64,000 nucleotides of DNA from Weissella confusa. Lineage in GTDB: Bacteria > Bacillota > Bacilli > Lactobacillales > Lactobacillaceae. The stretch covers positions 39,994 through 103,993 of the forward strand of contig JACSZT010000005.1 of assembly GCA_014332815.1 (NCBI GenBank), in the 5' to 3' direction. A model generated the notes under the pieces. The model searched no databases and was not told the DNA's origin. It was given only the letters and a program-made list of their open reading frames with translations. Below, piece after piece: positions 52,970-63,041 of the stretch; the stretch's first letter is position 1; every line of letters starts with the position of its first letter. Made by a program: the position numbers and the translations under genes.

Positions 52970-53119
52970 CTAGAATTCGTTATAAATAAAGTGTCCTTGG
53001 CCTAAACCTGAATAGCCGTATAAGTAGAACAAAATCATCAATACAACTGCGTAAAACAGCGTTTGCAAAACAAATTTCACAACTGGCTGCTGACTCATTG
53101 CCACCAGCTTTTCAATCAT
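52970..53119 (-). CDS. dltX: DltX small membrane protein
   Basis: 49 aa: MIEKLVAMSQQPVVKFVLQT, one membrane helix (LFYAVVLMILFYLYG), and the conserved C-terminus GHFIYNEF. First gene of dltXABCD; its tail is thought to act in the D-Ala relay between DltB and DltD. Easily missed by length cut-offs. Upstream, 53120-53265 is AT rich with a TAAAAT box and no gene. Confidence 0.88.
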   Translation of the reverse strand: MIEKLVAMSQQPVVKFVLQTLFYAVVLMILFYLYGYSGLGQGHFIYNEF

Positions 53120-53265
53120 ATCTAAACCTCTCACACATATTTCTGTCTTTTTCGCAACATAAATGTCACAAAAGTTTCATTTGTTATTTTAGCACGTATT
53201 CATAAATGAACCATAAATTTTACCTTTTCTTGGAGTTTAATTTTTTGGCCTTTTCGTAAATTTAC

Positions 53266-53308
53266 TAAAAAGGGACCGAAATCCTAAAATAAAGATTGTT
53301 CGGTCCCG
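53266..53308 (-). terminator. Terminator after the histidine phosphatase gene
   Basis: GGGACCGAA/TTCGGTCCC stem with TTTTT on the minus strand. Confidence 0.8.
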
Positions 53309-53312
53309 AATG

Positions 53313-53981
53313 TTAATTCACTTTTTTGTTGTTATATTGCGTAATTTCAATGCCAGCCTCAGACAAAGCCATGTGTGCAATTGAGCCATTTTCAGGTCGC
53401 TCGTGCACTTGAATTTTGCCTTGTCCATAACGGTCAGCTAATGAGATAAGTGTATTTCCGTGACTGATTAACAGTACTGTATCACCATCTTGCAATTGCT
53501 CGTTAGCTAAAATTTGTGCAAAACCGTCATCAACACGTTGCCAATACTCTGCTGCATTCTCAGCGTCATGCCAAGGATCCGCGTCCTTCAGCAAGTCCTT
53601 TGTCTTATCGACCCCATATTCGTCAACGATTTGCGCATACGTCGTCAAACCAACTTGTGCCCCGGCTGCCGTCCAAGCGACATCCATATTGCTCCCTTCA
53701 AAGCTGCCATAGAACTCTTCACGGAAATGCCAAGACGTCGTCAATGTGACATCCCCAGAAACTTTGTTAGCTGCCAAAATATACTTAGCTGTATCCATCG
53801 CACGGGTTGTATCCGAACTATAAGCTGCTTTGAATGAAACGTTCGCCAGCGTCTCACCAACGCGTTGTGCATCAGCAATCCCTGCCTCAGTCAGTGGCGA
53901 GTTTCCCCATCCTTGTAACTTGTTATAGCGATTAAAGTACGTCTTACCATGACGCACAACGATCAAATTAATTGTCTTCAT
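53313..53981 (-). CDS. Histidine phosphatase family protein
   Basis: 222 aa. LIVVRHGKTYFN phosphohistidine motif at residues 7-18, acid residue in FYGSFEGSN, and LISHGNTL second histidine. Phosphoglycerate mutase-like fold; in lactobacilli such proteins are often broad phosphatases rather than the glycolytic mutase. AAGGACGGTTAGC before the ATG. Confidence 0.88.
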   Translation of the reverse strand: MKTINLIVVRHGKTYFNRYNKLQGWGNSPLTEAGIADAQRVGETLANVSFKAAYSSDTTRAMDTAKYILAANKVSGDVTLTTSWHFREEFYGSFEGSNMDVAWTAAGAQVGLTTYAQIVDEYGVDKTKDLLKDADPWHDAENAAEYWQRVDDGFAQILANEQLQDGDTVLLISHGNTLISLADRYGQGKIQVHERPENGSIAHMALSEAGIEITQYNNKKVN

Positions 53982-54014
53982 GCTAACCGTCCTTTCAACG
54001 CCATTATAGCAAAC

Positions 54015-54359
54015 TTACTTTTTACGTTCCAAGACACCTTTACGGCGACGAATTTGTTCAGGCTTAAGGTGTGAACGGAAAATTTCAACCGCTTGCTTTG
54101 CCTTAGCGCCAACGAATTCAAACTCTTGCCCGGCCGTTGTCTTAACAAAGAAACCACGGTAATAGAAATTCAAAAAGATTTCCATGCTGACTGATTCAAC
54201 ATTATCCCAAGGAATTTGGACATAACCACCACCAGCGTTAGCACGGAATTCCATACCACGGTCACCATAAAACATACGCCCCTGTTTGATGTTAACCGGT
54301 GACATCATCGCATTTGCGTTACCCTCTAAATCAATTTTTGTATTAAGTGCTTGTACCAT
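54015..54359 (-). CDS. manO: DUF956 family protein, mannose-PTS associated
   Basis: 114 aa. GRMFYGDRGMEFRANAGGGYVQIPWDNVESVSMEIFLNFYYRGFFV is the DUF956 signature. These proteins occur next to EII-Man operons and are proposed to modulate them. It follows manLMN but behind a terminator, with its own leader holding two small hairpins (54385-54455). Confidence 0.85.
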   Translation of the reverse strand: MVQALNTKIDLEGNANAMMSPVNIKQGRMFYGDRGMEFRANAGGGYVQIPWDNVESVSMEIFLNFYYRGFFVKTTAGQEFEFVGAKAKQAVEIFRSHLKPEQIRRRKGVLERKK

Positions 54360-54451
54360 AACTTTTTCCTCTACTATTGATATGTATCCCCTTAGTTAGG
54401 GGATTGTTTTAATTTAGTTGGTGGTGTGTGTCCGCCAACTCTTTTCTAACT

Positions 54452-54489
54452 AAAAATGGTAGCAGGCGTTTCCGCCTCCTACCATTTTA
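54452..54489 (-). terminator. Terminator of the mannose PTS operon
   Basis: AAAATGGTAGGAGGCG/CGCCTGCTACCATTTT stem with T tail on the minus strand. Confidence 0.85.
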
Positions 54490-54513
54490 GCAAACATTAT
54501 ATCGTTCGAATGA

Positions 54514-55461
54514 TTATCCCATGATACCAAGTGCGTAAGCCAAGATACCAACGGCGAACAATCCGAAGATGATTGTGATAGCTGATACGCGCTTACGTAG
54601 CAACCACAATACCAAGAACAACAATAGCAATGGTGCCAAACCAGGAATCAATTGGTTCAACGTGTCTTGCAACGTCGTAATCTTGTAAGCACCCAAAGTT
54701 TGACCACCTTGGATTTGTTGTACGATTTCGATCAACTTTGATACTGAAACGTGTCCGTCGTTGATTTGTGAAGCCAAGCTTCCCATATCAACACCAGCAC
54801 CGTCTTGTACCTTAACCTTTGAAACAACCAATGGGAAGTTCATCGTCGTCCAACGAGGAACCAGCACACCCATGATAAACATACCAAGGATTGATGCACC
54901 CATCGTAATCTTTTGCATGGCACCACCGGCCAAGTTTTGCGTGATGTTAGTTCCTTGCTTGTAACCAAGGTCTTGTGTGTACCACAAGAATCCCATACGC
55001 AAGACGTTCCAAACAACGAAGAAGATGATTGGTCCCATGATTGAACCACCTTGCGCCATACCAGCTGCAAAGGCTCCAAGCACTGGACGAACAGTTCCCC
55101 ACCAGATTGGGTCACCGACACCGGCCAAAGGTCCCATCATTCCGACCTTAACACCTTGAATCGTTTCGTCATCGATATCAGCACCGTTTGCACGTTGCTC
55201 TTCCAAAGCCATTTCAACACCCAAGATTGGTGAAGCCACGTATGGGTGTGTGTTAAAGAATTCCAAGTGACGCTTCAAAGCTGCGGCACGATCTTCCTTT
55301 GATGAGTACAACTTCTTGATTGCAGGAATCATGGCGAATGCCCAACCAACGTTTTGCATACGCTCGTAGTTCCATGAACCTTGCAAGAAGAATGAACGCC
55401 ACCAAGTTGCACGAAGTTCCTTCTTAGTCAAGTGAACTTCATTCTTTACTAATTCAGACAT
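54514..55461 (-). CDS. manN: PTS mannose transporter subunit EIID
   Basis: 315 aa. LRATWWRSFFLQGSWNYERMQNVGWAFAMIPAIKKLY is typical of the EIID N-terminus, then GPLAGVGDPIWWGTVRP and C-terminal membrane helices. Works with EIIC to import mannose/glucose and is also a docking site for class IIa bacteriocins. AGGGGGAATAACATC before the ATG. Confidence 0.95.
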   Translation of the reverse strand: MSELVKNEVHLTKKELRATWWRSFFLQGSWNYERMQNVGWAFAMIPAIKKLYSSKEDRAAALKRHLEFFNTHPYVASPILGVEMALEEQRANGADIDDETIQGVKVGMMGPLAGVGDPIWWGTVRPVLGAFAAGMAQGGSIMGPIIFFVVWNVLRMGFLWYTQDLGYKQGTNITQNLAGGAMQKITMGASILGMFIMGVLVPRWTTMNFPLVVSKVKVQDGAGVDMGSLASQINDGHVSVSKLIEIVQQIQGGQTLGAYKITTLQDTLNQLIPGLAPLLLLFLVLWLLRKRVSAITIIFGLFAVGILAYALGIMG

Positions 55462-55480
55462 GATGTTATTCCCCCTGCTC

Positions 55481-56293
55481 CTAGTAGTTGTTCAAAATGG
55501 CATCGACTGGGTCGCCACCATTTCCGCCGGCAGAACCGCCGCCGTTTGATCCACCACCGTTACCGCCGTTAAACTTTGGTGACAATTGTAGGTAAATCAA
55601 TGCAAGTACCAATCCGATGATACCCATTGCAATCAAGTTCAATTCTGTAACAGCTGATAGGGCAAATCCCAAGAAGAAGAATGGCCACAACTCAGCAGTT
55701 GCCATCATGTTAATAACCATGGCATAACCAACAACCACGATAAATCCACCGGCAACGGCCAATCCCTTAGTAATCACTTCTGGGATAGCGTTCAAAGCGG
55801 CGTTAACAGGTCCGGCACCAACGGCCATAACGATTGCCGTTGGGATAGCGATACGCAATCCTTGGAAGACCAAAGCCAACCAGTGGACACGCTCAACACC
55901 TGCGATGTTACCCTTTTCAGCTTCGCGGTCAGCGACGTGAGCCAAGGCAACCGTAATCGTACGAACACCGATCGTCAAGATTTGTCCGGCAACGGCCAAA
56001 GGAATAGCGATGGCCATACCAGTCTTGATGTCAACTTGTGCAGGTCCAGTAACCAAGTAAGCTGAAACAACTGATGCCAAAGCGGCATCGGGTGCGATAG
56101 CGGCTCCGATGTTCATCCATCCCAAAGCCAACATTTGCAACGTTCCACCAAGGATAACACCTTCCATTAGGTGACCAGTTGCCAATCCAATCAACGTTGC
56201 AGCGACCAGTGGTTGGTGGAATTGGAACTCGTCCAAGATTCCTTCAACACCGGCCAAGAATGCGATTAGAATTACGAAAAACGCTGAAATCAT
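55481..56293 (-). CDS. manM: PTS mannose transporter subunit EIIC
   Basis: 270 aa. Multi-span membrane protein: FQFHQPLVAATLIGLATGHLMEGVILGGTLQMLALGWMNIGAAIAPDAAL is the EIIC-Man signature. The C-terminus carries an unusual glycine/asparagine-rich tail (NGGGSNGGGSAGGNGG) before PVDAILNNY. Located between EIIAB and EIID. Confidence 0.95.
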   Translation of the reverse strand: MISAFFVILIAFLAGVEGILDEFQFHQPLVAATLIGLATGHLMEGVILGGTLQMLALGWMNIGAAIAPDAALASVVSAYLVTGPAQVDIKTGMAIAIPLAVAGQILTIGVRTITVALAHVADREAEKGNIAGVERVHWLALVFQGLRIAIPTAIVMAVGAGPVNAALNAIPEVITKGLAVAGGFIVVVGYAMVINMMATAELWPFFFLGFALSAVTELNLIAMGIIGLVLALIYLQLSPKFNGGNGGGSNGGGSAGGNGGDPVDAILNNY

Positions 56294-56349
56294 GCGTTCA
56301 TCCTCCCAAATAATTTCTTAGCAATAATATAGTAGTTATTCAATTGTGA

Positions 56350-57324
56350 TTACTTCAACAAGTCGAAGATATCCTTGCTTTGATCGCTTGGCACCTTTCG
56401 AACATCGAAAGTGATACCTTGGTCACGCAAGTACTCCAACGTCTTCACGTCTTCGTCGTCAACGGCAACGGCGTTCGTCACCATGCGCTTACCTTCTGAG
56501 TGAGACATTGAACCGATGTTAACCTTGTCCAACTTAACGCCACCCTTAACCGCTGCAGCGACATCTTGAGGTGTTTCAAACAACAACAAGGCCTTAACTG
56601 AGGCGAAACGTGGGTCATCCCAAACATCAACCAACTTTTGAATTGGCACAACGTTAACCTTTACACCAACTGGTGCGGCTTGTACCAACAATGTCTTACG
56701 CAACTCATCCTTAGCAACACCGTCTGAAACAACGATAATACGGTTTGGTTGTACTGACTTCGTCCAAGCCGTTGCAACTTGTCCGTGCAACAAACGTGAA
56801 TCAATACGAGCCAAGCGAACGTCAATTTGGCGCTCACCAGAGTGCTTTACTTCATTAATATCCCCCGCAGCTACTGCTGGTGCTGCTTCATCTGATGAAG
56901 TAGCTTCAGTAGCTGGTGTTGCCTCTTCCGTTTCAGGAATTGACTTCACACCTTCCTTGGCAACTGGTACCAAGTAGTGTGCAATTTCGGCAGCCGTTTC
57001 CATTGAGAAACGAGCACCATATGCTTCTACCAACATTGGTAGGTTCAAACCTGACACAATCGCCATGCGATCTTCGTGTTGTGCTTGAATACGAGTTGCC
57101 GCGTTAAACGGTGACCCGCCCCACAAATCCACAAGGAACAAAACTTGTCCCTCTGGCTCAAACGTTGCCAACGCATCGTCATACTTCTTCATCAAGTCCT
57201 CTGGACCTTCGTTTGGCATAAACGTTACAACTTGTACGTTCTCTTGCTCCCCGAAGATCATTTGACCTGATTGACGGATGCCGGCAGCGAACTCGCCGTG
57301 ACTAGCAATAATGAAATTCACCAT
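56350..57324 (-). CDS. manL: PTS mannose transporter subunit EIIAB
   Basis: 324 aa from MVNFIIASHGEFAAGI. EIIA domain with phosphohistidine in ASHGE (about residue 9), an Ala/Thr/Glu-rich linker (about 135-165), then EIIB with the phosphohistidine in RIDSRLLHGQVATAW. First gene of manLMN. ATG chosen because AAGGAG is 10 nt upstream; a GTG three codons earlier sits too close. Confidence 0.95.
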   Translation of the reverse strand: MVNFIIASHGEFAAGIRQSGQMIFGEQENVQVVTFMPNEGPEDLMKKYDDALATFEPEGQVLFLVDLWGGSPFNAATRIQAQHEDRMAIVSGLNLPMLVEAYGARFSMETAAEIAHYLVPVAKEGVKSIPETEEATPATEATSSDEAAPAVAAGDINEVKHSGERQIDVRLARIDSRLLHGQVATAWTKSVQPNRIIVVSDGVAKDELRKTLLVQAAPVGVKVNVVPIQKLVDVWDDPRFASVKALLLFETPQDVAAAVKGGVKLDKVNIGSMSHSEGKRMVTNAVAVDDEDVKTLEYLRDQGITFDVRKVPSDQSKDIFDLLK

Positions 57325-57370
57325 AATTGCCACGCTCCTTAAATTTATTAATCCCTTAGGTACAAAACAA

Positions 57371-57407
57371 ATTGTACCCTACATATGTTCATATGTAAAC
57401 GCTTTCA
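57371..57407 (-). promoter_or_regulatory. manLMN promoter overlapped by a consensus cre site
   Basis: Minus strand: TTTACA (57394-57399), 17 nt, TACAAT (57371-57376). The plus-strand reading TGTAAACGCTTTCA at 57394-57407 is a perfect cre covering the -35 box. A palindrome ACATATG-TT-CATATGT at 57381-57396 fills the spacer, a possible second operator. Confidence 0.8.
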
Positions 57408-57506
57408 GGGAAATACGTTACAATTTTATGAATTTTCCTGTAAAACGCATAATATCGATATTAAATATTTACTGTGTTTTATTTATGAAAAAAGTCTTGT
57501 TTTTGT

Positions 57507-58937
57507 TTAGCTTGTATAACCGGCGCGCTTTAGCACCAATCCATGTTCAGGCGTACGCGCATTTACAACAATTTCTTCAACTGCAAAGATGTGAGCCAGT
57601 TGCTCATCCGTAAAGATACCAGATGCAATCGCGCACTCACGCAATGGCCGGTTCGTCTTAAGCGATTCCTTCGCCAACTCGGCTGCTTGCTTATACCCAA
57701 CCATGTTCGCCATCGCTGTTGCAAACGATGCCGACAAATCAATGTCTTTAGCCAAGCGTTCTTCATTGTGAGTAATACCAGCAATGGCATGTTCACGGAA
57801 CGTTTTCATGGCCGACGTCAAATGCGTGATTGATGCAAACATACGATAGAACAAAACTGGCTCAAACGCATTCAATTCCAGTTGTCCTGCTTCAACAGCC
57901 GCCGTAATCGTGGCATCATTGCCAATCACTTCAAAGGCAACCTGATTCACAACTTCTGGAATAACTGGGTTAACCTTTCCTGGCATGATTGAACTTCCCG
58001 CCTGACGCGCAGGCAAGTTAATTTCGCTCAAGCCTGATCGTGGGCCAGAACTTAGCAAACGTAAATCATTACTCATCTTTGATAGGTTAACCGCTAGCGT
58101 CTTCAAAGCACCTGATAACGTCGTAAACACATCCAAGTTTTGCGTAGCATCAAACAAGTCGACGGCTTGGAATAATTCTAAGCCAGTCACGGTTTCCAGC
58201 TTTGGAATAACGTGTACTTGGTAGTGGTATGACACATTAATACCTGAACCAATTGCTGAGCCACCCAAGTTCAGAGTGTGCAAGGCAGCTTCCGCGTCTT
58301 GCAAACGACGCAAATCACGACGCAATGGCTTCAAATAGGCGTGGAATGAATTTCCAAGCGTCATCGGCACCGCGTCCTGCAGTTGCGTACGTCCCATTTT
58401 GTAGACGCGGGCAAATTCGTCAGCCTTCGCCCCCAGCGTAGAAATTAAAGCTTCCAACTCATCAAACAATGGTGCCATCAAACGAATCATGGCTAACTTA
58501 CCAGCTGATGGGTAAACGTCATTTGTACTCTGACCACGGTTAACGTGATCGTTTGGATTAATACGGGCGTAATTTCCCTTTTCATCCCCCAACAATTCCA
58601 ACGCCAGATTAGCCACAACTTCATTCACATTCATGTTCATACTTGTGCCAGCACCTCCTTGAATTGGATCAAGTGGGAACATCGTGTAGTCGATTGGTTG
58701 CTGCAAAAGTTGCTTAGTTGCTGCCACAATGGCGTCAGCTGTTTCAATTGGCAAGTCGCCAGCTGCCGCATTAACCAACGCGGCGGCTTCCTTGATTTCA
58801 ATCAGTCCGCGAATTAATTCCGGGTTAACCAGTTCCCCTGTAATTGGAAAATTCTCAACGGCACGCTGTGTGTGCACCCCGTAATATGCCGTTGCTGGTA
58901 CTGAAACTGTTCCTAAAGAATCGCTCTCGTGTCTCAT
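57507..58937 (-). CDS. aspA: Aspartate ammonia-lyase
   Basis: 476 aa. Fumarase/aspartase superfamily with ESDSLGTVSVPATAYYGVHTQRA, RGQSTNDVYPSAGKLA and the catalytic-loop signature GSSIMPGKVNPVIPEVVNQVAFEVIG. The start and the loop favour aspartase over fumarase. Deaminates aspartate to fumarate. Single gene, AGAGGTG before the ATG; divergent from YfhO. Confidence 0.88.
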   Translation of the reverse strand: MRHESDSLGTVSVPATAYYGVHTQRAVENFPITGELVNPELIRGLIEIKEAAALVNAAAGDLPIETADAIVAATKQLLQQPIDYTMFPLDPIQGGAGTSMNMNVNEVVANLALELLGDEKGNYARINPNDHVNRGQSTNDVYPSAGKLAMIRLMAPLFDELEALISTLGAKADEFARVYKMGRTQLQDAVPMTLGNSFHAYLKPLRRDLRRLQDAEAALHTLNLGGSAIGSGINVSYHYQVHVIPKLETVTGLELFQAVDLFDATQNLDVFTTLSGALKTLAVNLSKMSNDLRLLSSGPRSGLSEINLPARQAGSSIMPGKVNPVIPEVVNQVAFEVIGNDATITAAVEAGQLELNAFEPVLFYRMFASITHLTSAMKTFREHAIAGITHNEERLAKDIDLSASFATAMANMVGYKQAAELAKESLKTNRPLRECAIASGIFTDEQLAHIFAVEEIVVNARTPEHGLVLKRAGYTS

Positions 58938-59106
58938 CTTATTTAGTCACCTCTTTAATAAATTTTGACTAGTGTACCGTGTATTTATGCCCAAAGTATG
59001 TCTTTTTGTTAGGCTTCCTAACATCCAGTAACCGTTAAACGTTTTACGAAATCATGTTTTGGCGATGATGATATAATGAAGGGACTTCTTTCAAGGAGAT
59101 TTAAAT

Positions 59107-61896
59107 ATGAAACAAACCTTTCGGTGGTGGCAAAATCTTTTTGTCGAATACACACTTTTATTTGTATTAACCGCTGGGGCTATTTTTTTGCCCTACTACT
59201 TAACCGGAACGTCGCTTGTCTGGCAATCAGATGGGATTGCACAACACTTTCCGGCTTTGGTGCAATGGCAAGGCGATTTGAAAAACTTGCTATTCAATCA
59301 TGAATGGCCGAACGCCTGGCAATGGCAAGTCGGACTTGGCGCGGATTACCTCCAAACGTTTGCTTATTACACGATGGGTGATATTTTCACGTACGGGGTT
59401 GCCTTAGTCAGCAAAGCGCATGTGCTGGCCTATTACAACTTAAGTATTGTCATCCGGCTCTTTTTAGCTGGTTTAAGTTTTATCGTCACGGCACGCCATT
59501 TCGTGCCCAAACAGCAAAATTGGCAATATCTAATCGGAACTTTCGGTTATATCTTTTTCGGATATACTGCCTTTGCTGCCTTTGAACATCCATTCTTTTT
59601 AAACCCATTAATTATTTTCCCATTGCTGATTTTGACGTTGCATCGCGCATTGCGCAAACACCGCTATGGCTGGTTCACTGTATTAGTTGCGTGGACGTTA
59701 TGGAATAATTTTTATTTCGCCTTTATGATGGCCATCGGTGCTATTGTCTTTTGGTTGGGCTATCAATGGCTTAATCAGAATTGGTTGAATTGGCGCAAAC
59801 ACTTAGCTTTGTTAGCCAATGCTATCATTGGTGCATTATTACCTATGATTTTATTCTTTCCAAGCATCATGGCAGTCCTACAGTCCGCTCGTTCTGGTAA
59901 GTCATTAGCTAACGGACTAACGGTCTACCCCGCCTATTACTACTTAGGCTTACCGGGTAACTTGATTGGTAATTTAACGACACCTGACTTTTGGTTGACT
60001 GGTGGCTTTAGCGCCCTCAGTGTCATGGCCATTATTTTTAGCATTCGTCGGTGGCGATCATACAAGCCATATGCTGGCATTTGGCTAATCAGTTTCATCG
60101 GGGTTTTACTACCCGTTTTCGCTGGCCTTTTGAATGGGGGCTCGTCCCCTTCCAACCGTTGGATTTTCATGTTGGCGTTACCAATTAGCCTGATGACCAT
60201 CGTTATGCTTGGCCAGTTAAAACAACTTACCGCTCGTGATTATCTAGCATTTTCACTAGTTGGACTCTTATCAACCGCTTCACTGTTTATCATGAGTAGT
60301 TTCAATCTGAACATGCGTTTTGGTCTAGTCATTGCTTGGTTCTTCGGCACGGTCGCTGTGTTGTGGTTCACACAACATCACCTATCACGCCCAAAGCTCG
60401 CTTGGCTGTTAGTTGGGCTAACGTTATTCAACGTTGTGTTAATTACGAGTCGTAACCACACTGATAACACCAACCCAAATCAAAGTGACATGTTATCTAC
60501 TCAGTCGGTGAAAAAGCTTTTGGCCAATCAAAAAAACTACGAACCAACCTCAAACAAGTTCGAACGTAGTTTTGTCGATAACCAGCTTAGCAACGCAACC
60601 GGTATTGCGCCGGCAACTAATCTACCTATCCTAAGCCATGTTAATAACGTTGAAAGTTACTGGTCACTCCAAAACGGTGCAGTTGGTAACCTAATGACAG
60701 CGTTGGAAGTTGCCCCATCAAATCCCAATGATGTAACGGGTAATCTCGATAATCGCGATGTCTTAAGCAACGTTTTGGGTATTAACCAGCGTTTTCAAAA
60801 TCCTGACACACTGACGCCAGCTTCGTATGAAGAACAGTCAGATGTCATGGTCAATGGTCAAAATGTTTTAACGTCACAGAATGCGTATCCGTTGGTATAT
60901 TTACCAAAATATACCATTGCGCAACGTGACTTTAACCAACTATCTGCAACAAAAAAAGAAGCTACGTTAGCCGATAGTGTCGTTGTACCAAGTGTGACAT
61001 CAGGCGAAACTTCAGCCTTTGCTAAAAAGGTGACAACAGCTAAGGTTCGTACCGACCAAACAAAACCGGCGAAGAACAGCGTACATTTCCGTTATACAAC
61101 CCATGCGTCATTGTTGCCCGATGGTATCTTCTTACCAGCTGATAAGGCACTTAAGGGGACGGAATTGCATTTAACCTTGTCACATATCACGTGCCACCCT
61201 GCGTCGTTAACAGAGCAACATAACCAGGCTTTGGCACAGTACGAATATGATTATGAGCAAGCGAGTCGTAACCCGCAAAACGAGCCTGATTTACGTCACA
61301 ATACGGCTGCCTACTCATGGAACTGGTACCAACATAATATCAAGAATGCTGGTAATGAAATCGGTGGTTATACGATTACCGCTGGTTATGCGGATCGTGA
61401 AATGAGTACAACACAAACCGGTCAAACGAACCTGTCCTTCTTTAACCCACGTCAAAGCGTCACGTTGAATCTGGGGCAGGCAACGAAAACTAGTCAGGAA
61501 CAATTCATCCCGCTAACCTTCTCGCGACCTGGCACATATGAGTTCGATGTCTCAATTGAGGCCATTCCTACTGATAAGCGCTTTACTAAGGTTGCTAAGG
61601 CAACACAAGCAACCGCTCCACGTGTTCATCTAACTGATGATGCAGTCACAACAAGCGTGTCAGTAAAGACGCCTCGTGTATTGGCAACGACCATTCCGTA
61701 CAGCTCAGGTTGGTCAGCCAAGGGTTACGACCTTCAGAAAATCAATAATGGTTTCATTGGTATTCCCCTACACAGTGGTCAAAACAACATTCAATTAACG
61801 TACGAGACACCAGGTTTAACCATTGGTCGTTGGCTAAGTTTAATCGGTATCGTTCTATTTGTGCTAACAACATTCATACAACGTTATCGGAAATAA
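59107..61896 (+). CDS. YfhO family membrane protein
   Basis: 929 aa. About 12-13 membrane helices in the first 430 residues (GTSLVWQSDGIAQHFPALVQW is the family loop), a large extracellular domain (about 440-895) and a final membrane helix followed by QRYRK. YfhO proteins are linked to glycosylation of lipoteichoic acid or other surface polymers. AAGGAG 8 nt before the ATG and a TATAAT at about 59070 upstream. Confidence 0.9.
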   Translation: MKQTFRWWQNLFVEYTLLFVLTAGAIFLPYYLTGTSLVWQSDGIAQHFPALVQWQGDLKNLLFNHEWPNAWQWQVGLGADYLQTFAYYTMGDIFTYGVALVSKAHVLAYYNLSIVIRLFLAGLSFIVTARHFVPKQQNWQYLIGTFGYIFFGYTAFAAFEHPFFLNPLIIFPLLILTLHRALRKHRYGWFTVLVAWTLWNNFYFAFMMAIGAIVFWLGYQWLNQNWLNWRKHLALLANAIIGALLPMILFFPSIMAVLQSARSGKSLANGLTVYPAYYYLGLPGNLIGNLTTPDFWLTGGFSALSVMAIIFSIRRWRSYKPYAGIWLISFIGVLLPVFAGLLNGGSSPSNRWIFMLALPISLMTIVMLGQLKQLTARDYLAFSLVGLLSTASLFIMSSFNLNMRFGLVIAWFFGTVAVLWFTQHHLSRPKLAWLLVGLTLFNVVLITSRNHTDNTNPNQSDMLSTQSVKKLLANQKNYEPTSNKFERSFVDNQLSNATGIAPATNLPILSHVNNVESYWSLQNGAVGNLMTALEVAPSNPNDVTGNLDNRDVLSNVLGINQRFQNPDTLTPASYEEQSDVMVNGQNVLTSQNAYPLVYLPKYTIAQRDFNQLSATKKEATLADSVVVPSVTSGETSAFAKKVTTAKVRTDQTKPAKNSVHFRYTTHASLLPDGIFLPADKALKGTELHLTLSHITCHPASLTEQHNQALAQYEYDYEQASRNPQNEPDLRHNTAAYSWNWYQHNIKNAGNEIGGYTITAGYADREMSTTQTGQTNLSFFNPRQSVTLNLGQATKTSQEQFIPLTFSRPGTYEFDVSIEAIPTDKRFTKVAKATQATAPRVHLTDDAVTTSVSVKTPRVLATTIPYSSGWSAKGYDLQKINNGFIGIPLHSGQNNIQLTYETPGLTIGRWLSLIGIVLFVLTTFIQRYRK

Positions 61897-61899
61897 AGC

Positions 61900-62016
61900 A
61901 GACTGGGAATGTCGGTGGTCTTAGACCTCCGACGTGACCAAGTCGCCCTTATCAGGTGCGTCTTTGGTCTTGCCCCTGACTGAAGTCAGGGGTTTTAGAC
62001 CAACAGCTGCTGTGAT
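61900..62016. repeat. Intergenic hairpin cluster
   Basis: GTCGG..CCGAC hairpin around GGTCTTAGACC (61914-61936) and CCCCTGACT/AGTCAGGGG (61974-61993), followed by the terminator. No ORF with a ribosome site. Could be a small repeat element of the genome. Confidence 0.4.
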
Positions 62017-62074
62017 AAAAAAAGAGATTAACACCTACGCCTTTAAACAGCGTAAAGTGTTAATCTCTTTTTTT
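62017..62074. terminator. Bidirectional terminator between YfhO and the glycohydrolase
   Basis: AAAGAGATTAACAC/GTGTTAATCTCTTT stem with A-run and T-run; reaches the last bases of the glycohydrolase gene. Confidence 0.8.
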
Positions 62075-63026
62075 AAGCAAATTTTCCTGACTCATCAGCC
62101 AGTAACAATTCACGTTCAATCTTTTCTTTAGCACCCAAATCAGCCATCCACTCGGCTGGGAAATCTGGATCAGCAAACGTCATGATAACTGCCACTAAGG
62201 CTGCAATCGTATCCGTATCATCACCTAGTACAGCTGCTGTCTGAACAGCTTCCGCAAAGCTCGTGGTGTGTAATAAGGTCCACAGAACAGCTTGCAACGT
62301 ATCCACAACATATCCTGAACTAGGCACCTCATCTCGCGTCATAGCCTTAAGACGCGAGATGATATCCGCTGATGATTGCTCATCAGTAATGGCAAGCCAG
62401 CCTAGTTCTTCTGTTTCAAGTGCTGCCGTTTCCATCGCCGTGCGGTTAGAACGGCGAATCGCCATGTCTAGAGCACGTTCCACATTTTGTACGCGTGGCA
62501 TCATGCGTAGGAAATAGATAAAGAACCGTGATGCCAAGCGAGAACGACGGTGGCCATGCGTTAGTCCTGTCAACTCATCACTAATTTCTTCGATTGTGCG
62601 ATCAGAATCAAACTCATAAAAAGCGACTGGCCAAACACGCATCAAAGCACCATTACCATTGTTCAGCTCATCCTCTGGACGGAAGTAACCCGTATCACCA
62701 GTCTCCTCGTATGACTTAATTGCGGCTGACGTACCATTACCGACGTCAAACACTTCACCATAGGGCGTAAATGCGCCATTCTCCAGGTAGTCAACAAAAT
62801 TTCCCATCACCGTCTTTAAATCAAAGGGTTCAAACAAAGCATTAATAGTTGCTAGCGTTAAGCTAGTATCATCACTCCACGTACCTTTTGGTTGTGAATG
62901 CGTTTGATATCCCACCATTTCTGATGATACTTCATAAGTATCACGGTCTTTAAATTCATAAGGGACGCCAAATGCATCACCCATCGCGAAGGCATACATC
63001 GCTTGTCTTAAGTATGTTGCTTTCAT
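62073..63026 (-). CDS. ADP-ribosylglycohydrolase family protein
   Basis: 317 aa. DraG fold: AMGDAFGVPYEF, the metal-binding GTWSDDTSLTLA, NGALMRVWP, LTHGHRRS and the second metal motif LGDDTDTIAAL. Removes ADP-ribose from proteins, nucleic acids or small molecules; no ADP-ribosyltransferase is visible nearby. GAGGAGCAGCTT before the ATG. Confidence 0.88.
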   Translation of the reverse strand: MKATYLRQAMYAFAMGDAFGVPYEFKDRDTYEVSSEMVGYQTHSQPKGTWSDDTSLTLATINALFEPFDLKTVMGNFVDYLENGAFTPYGEVFDVGNGTSAAIKSYEETGDTGYFRPEDELNNGNGALMRVWPVAFYEFDSDRTIEEISDELTGLTHGHRRSRLASRFFIYFLRMMPRVQNVERALDMAIRRSNRTAMETAALETEELGWLAITDEQSSADIISRLKAMTRDEVPSSGYVVDTLQAVLWTLLHTTSFAEAVQTAAVLGDDTDTIAALVAVIMTFADPDFPAEWMADLGAKEKIERELLLADESGKFA

Positions 63027-63041
63027 AAGCTGCTCCTCTAA

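Noticed and set aside
61934..62131. 65-aa plus-strand ORF after YfhO
   Set aside because: Lies across hairpins and the terminator and overlaps the glycohydrolase end; no ribosome site.
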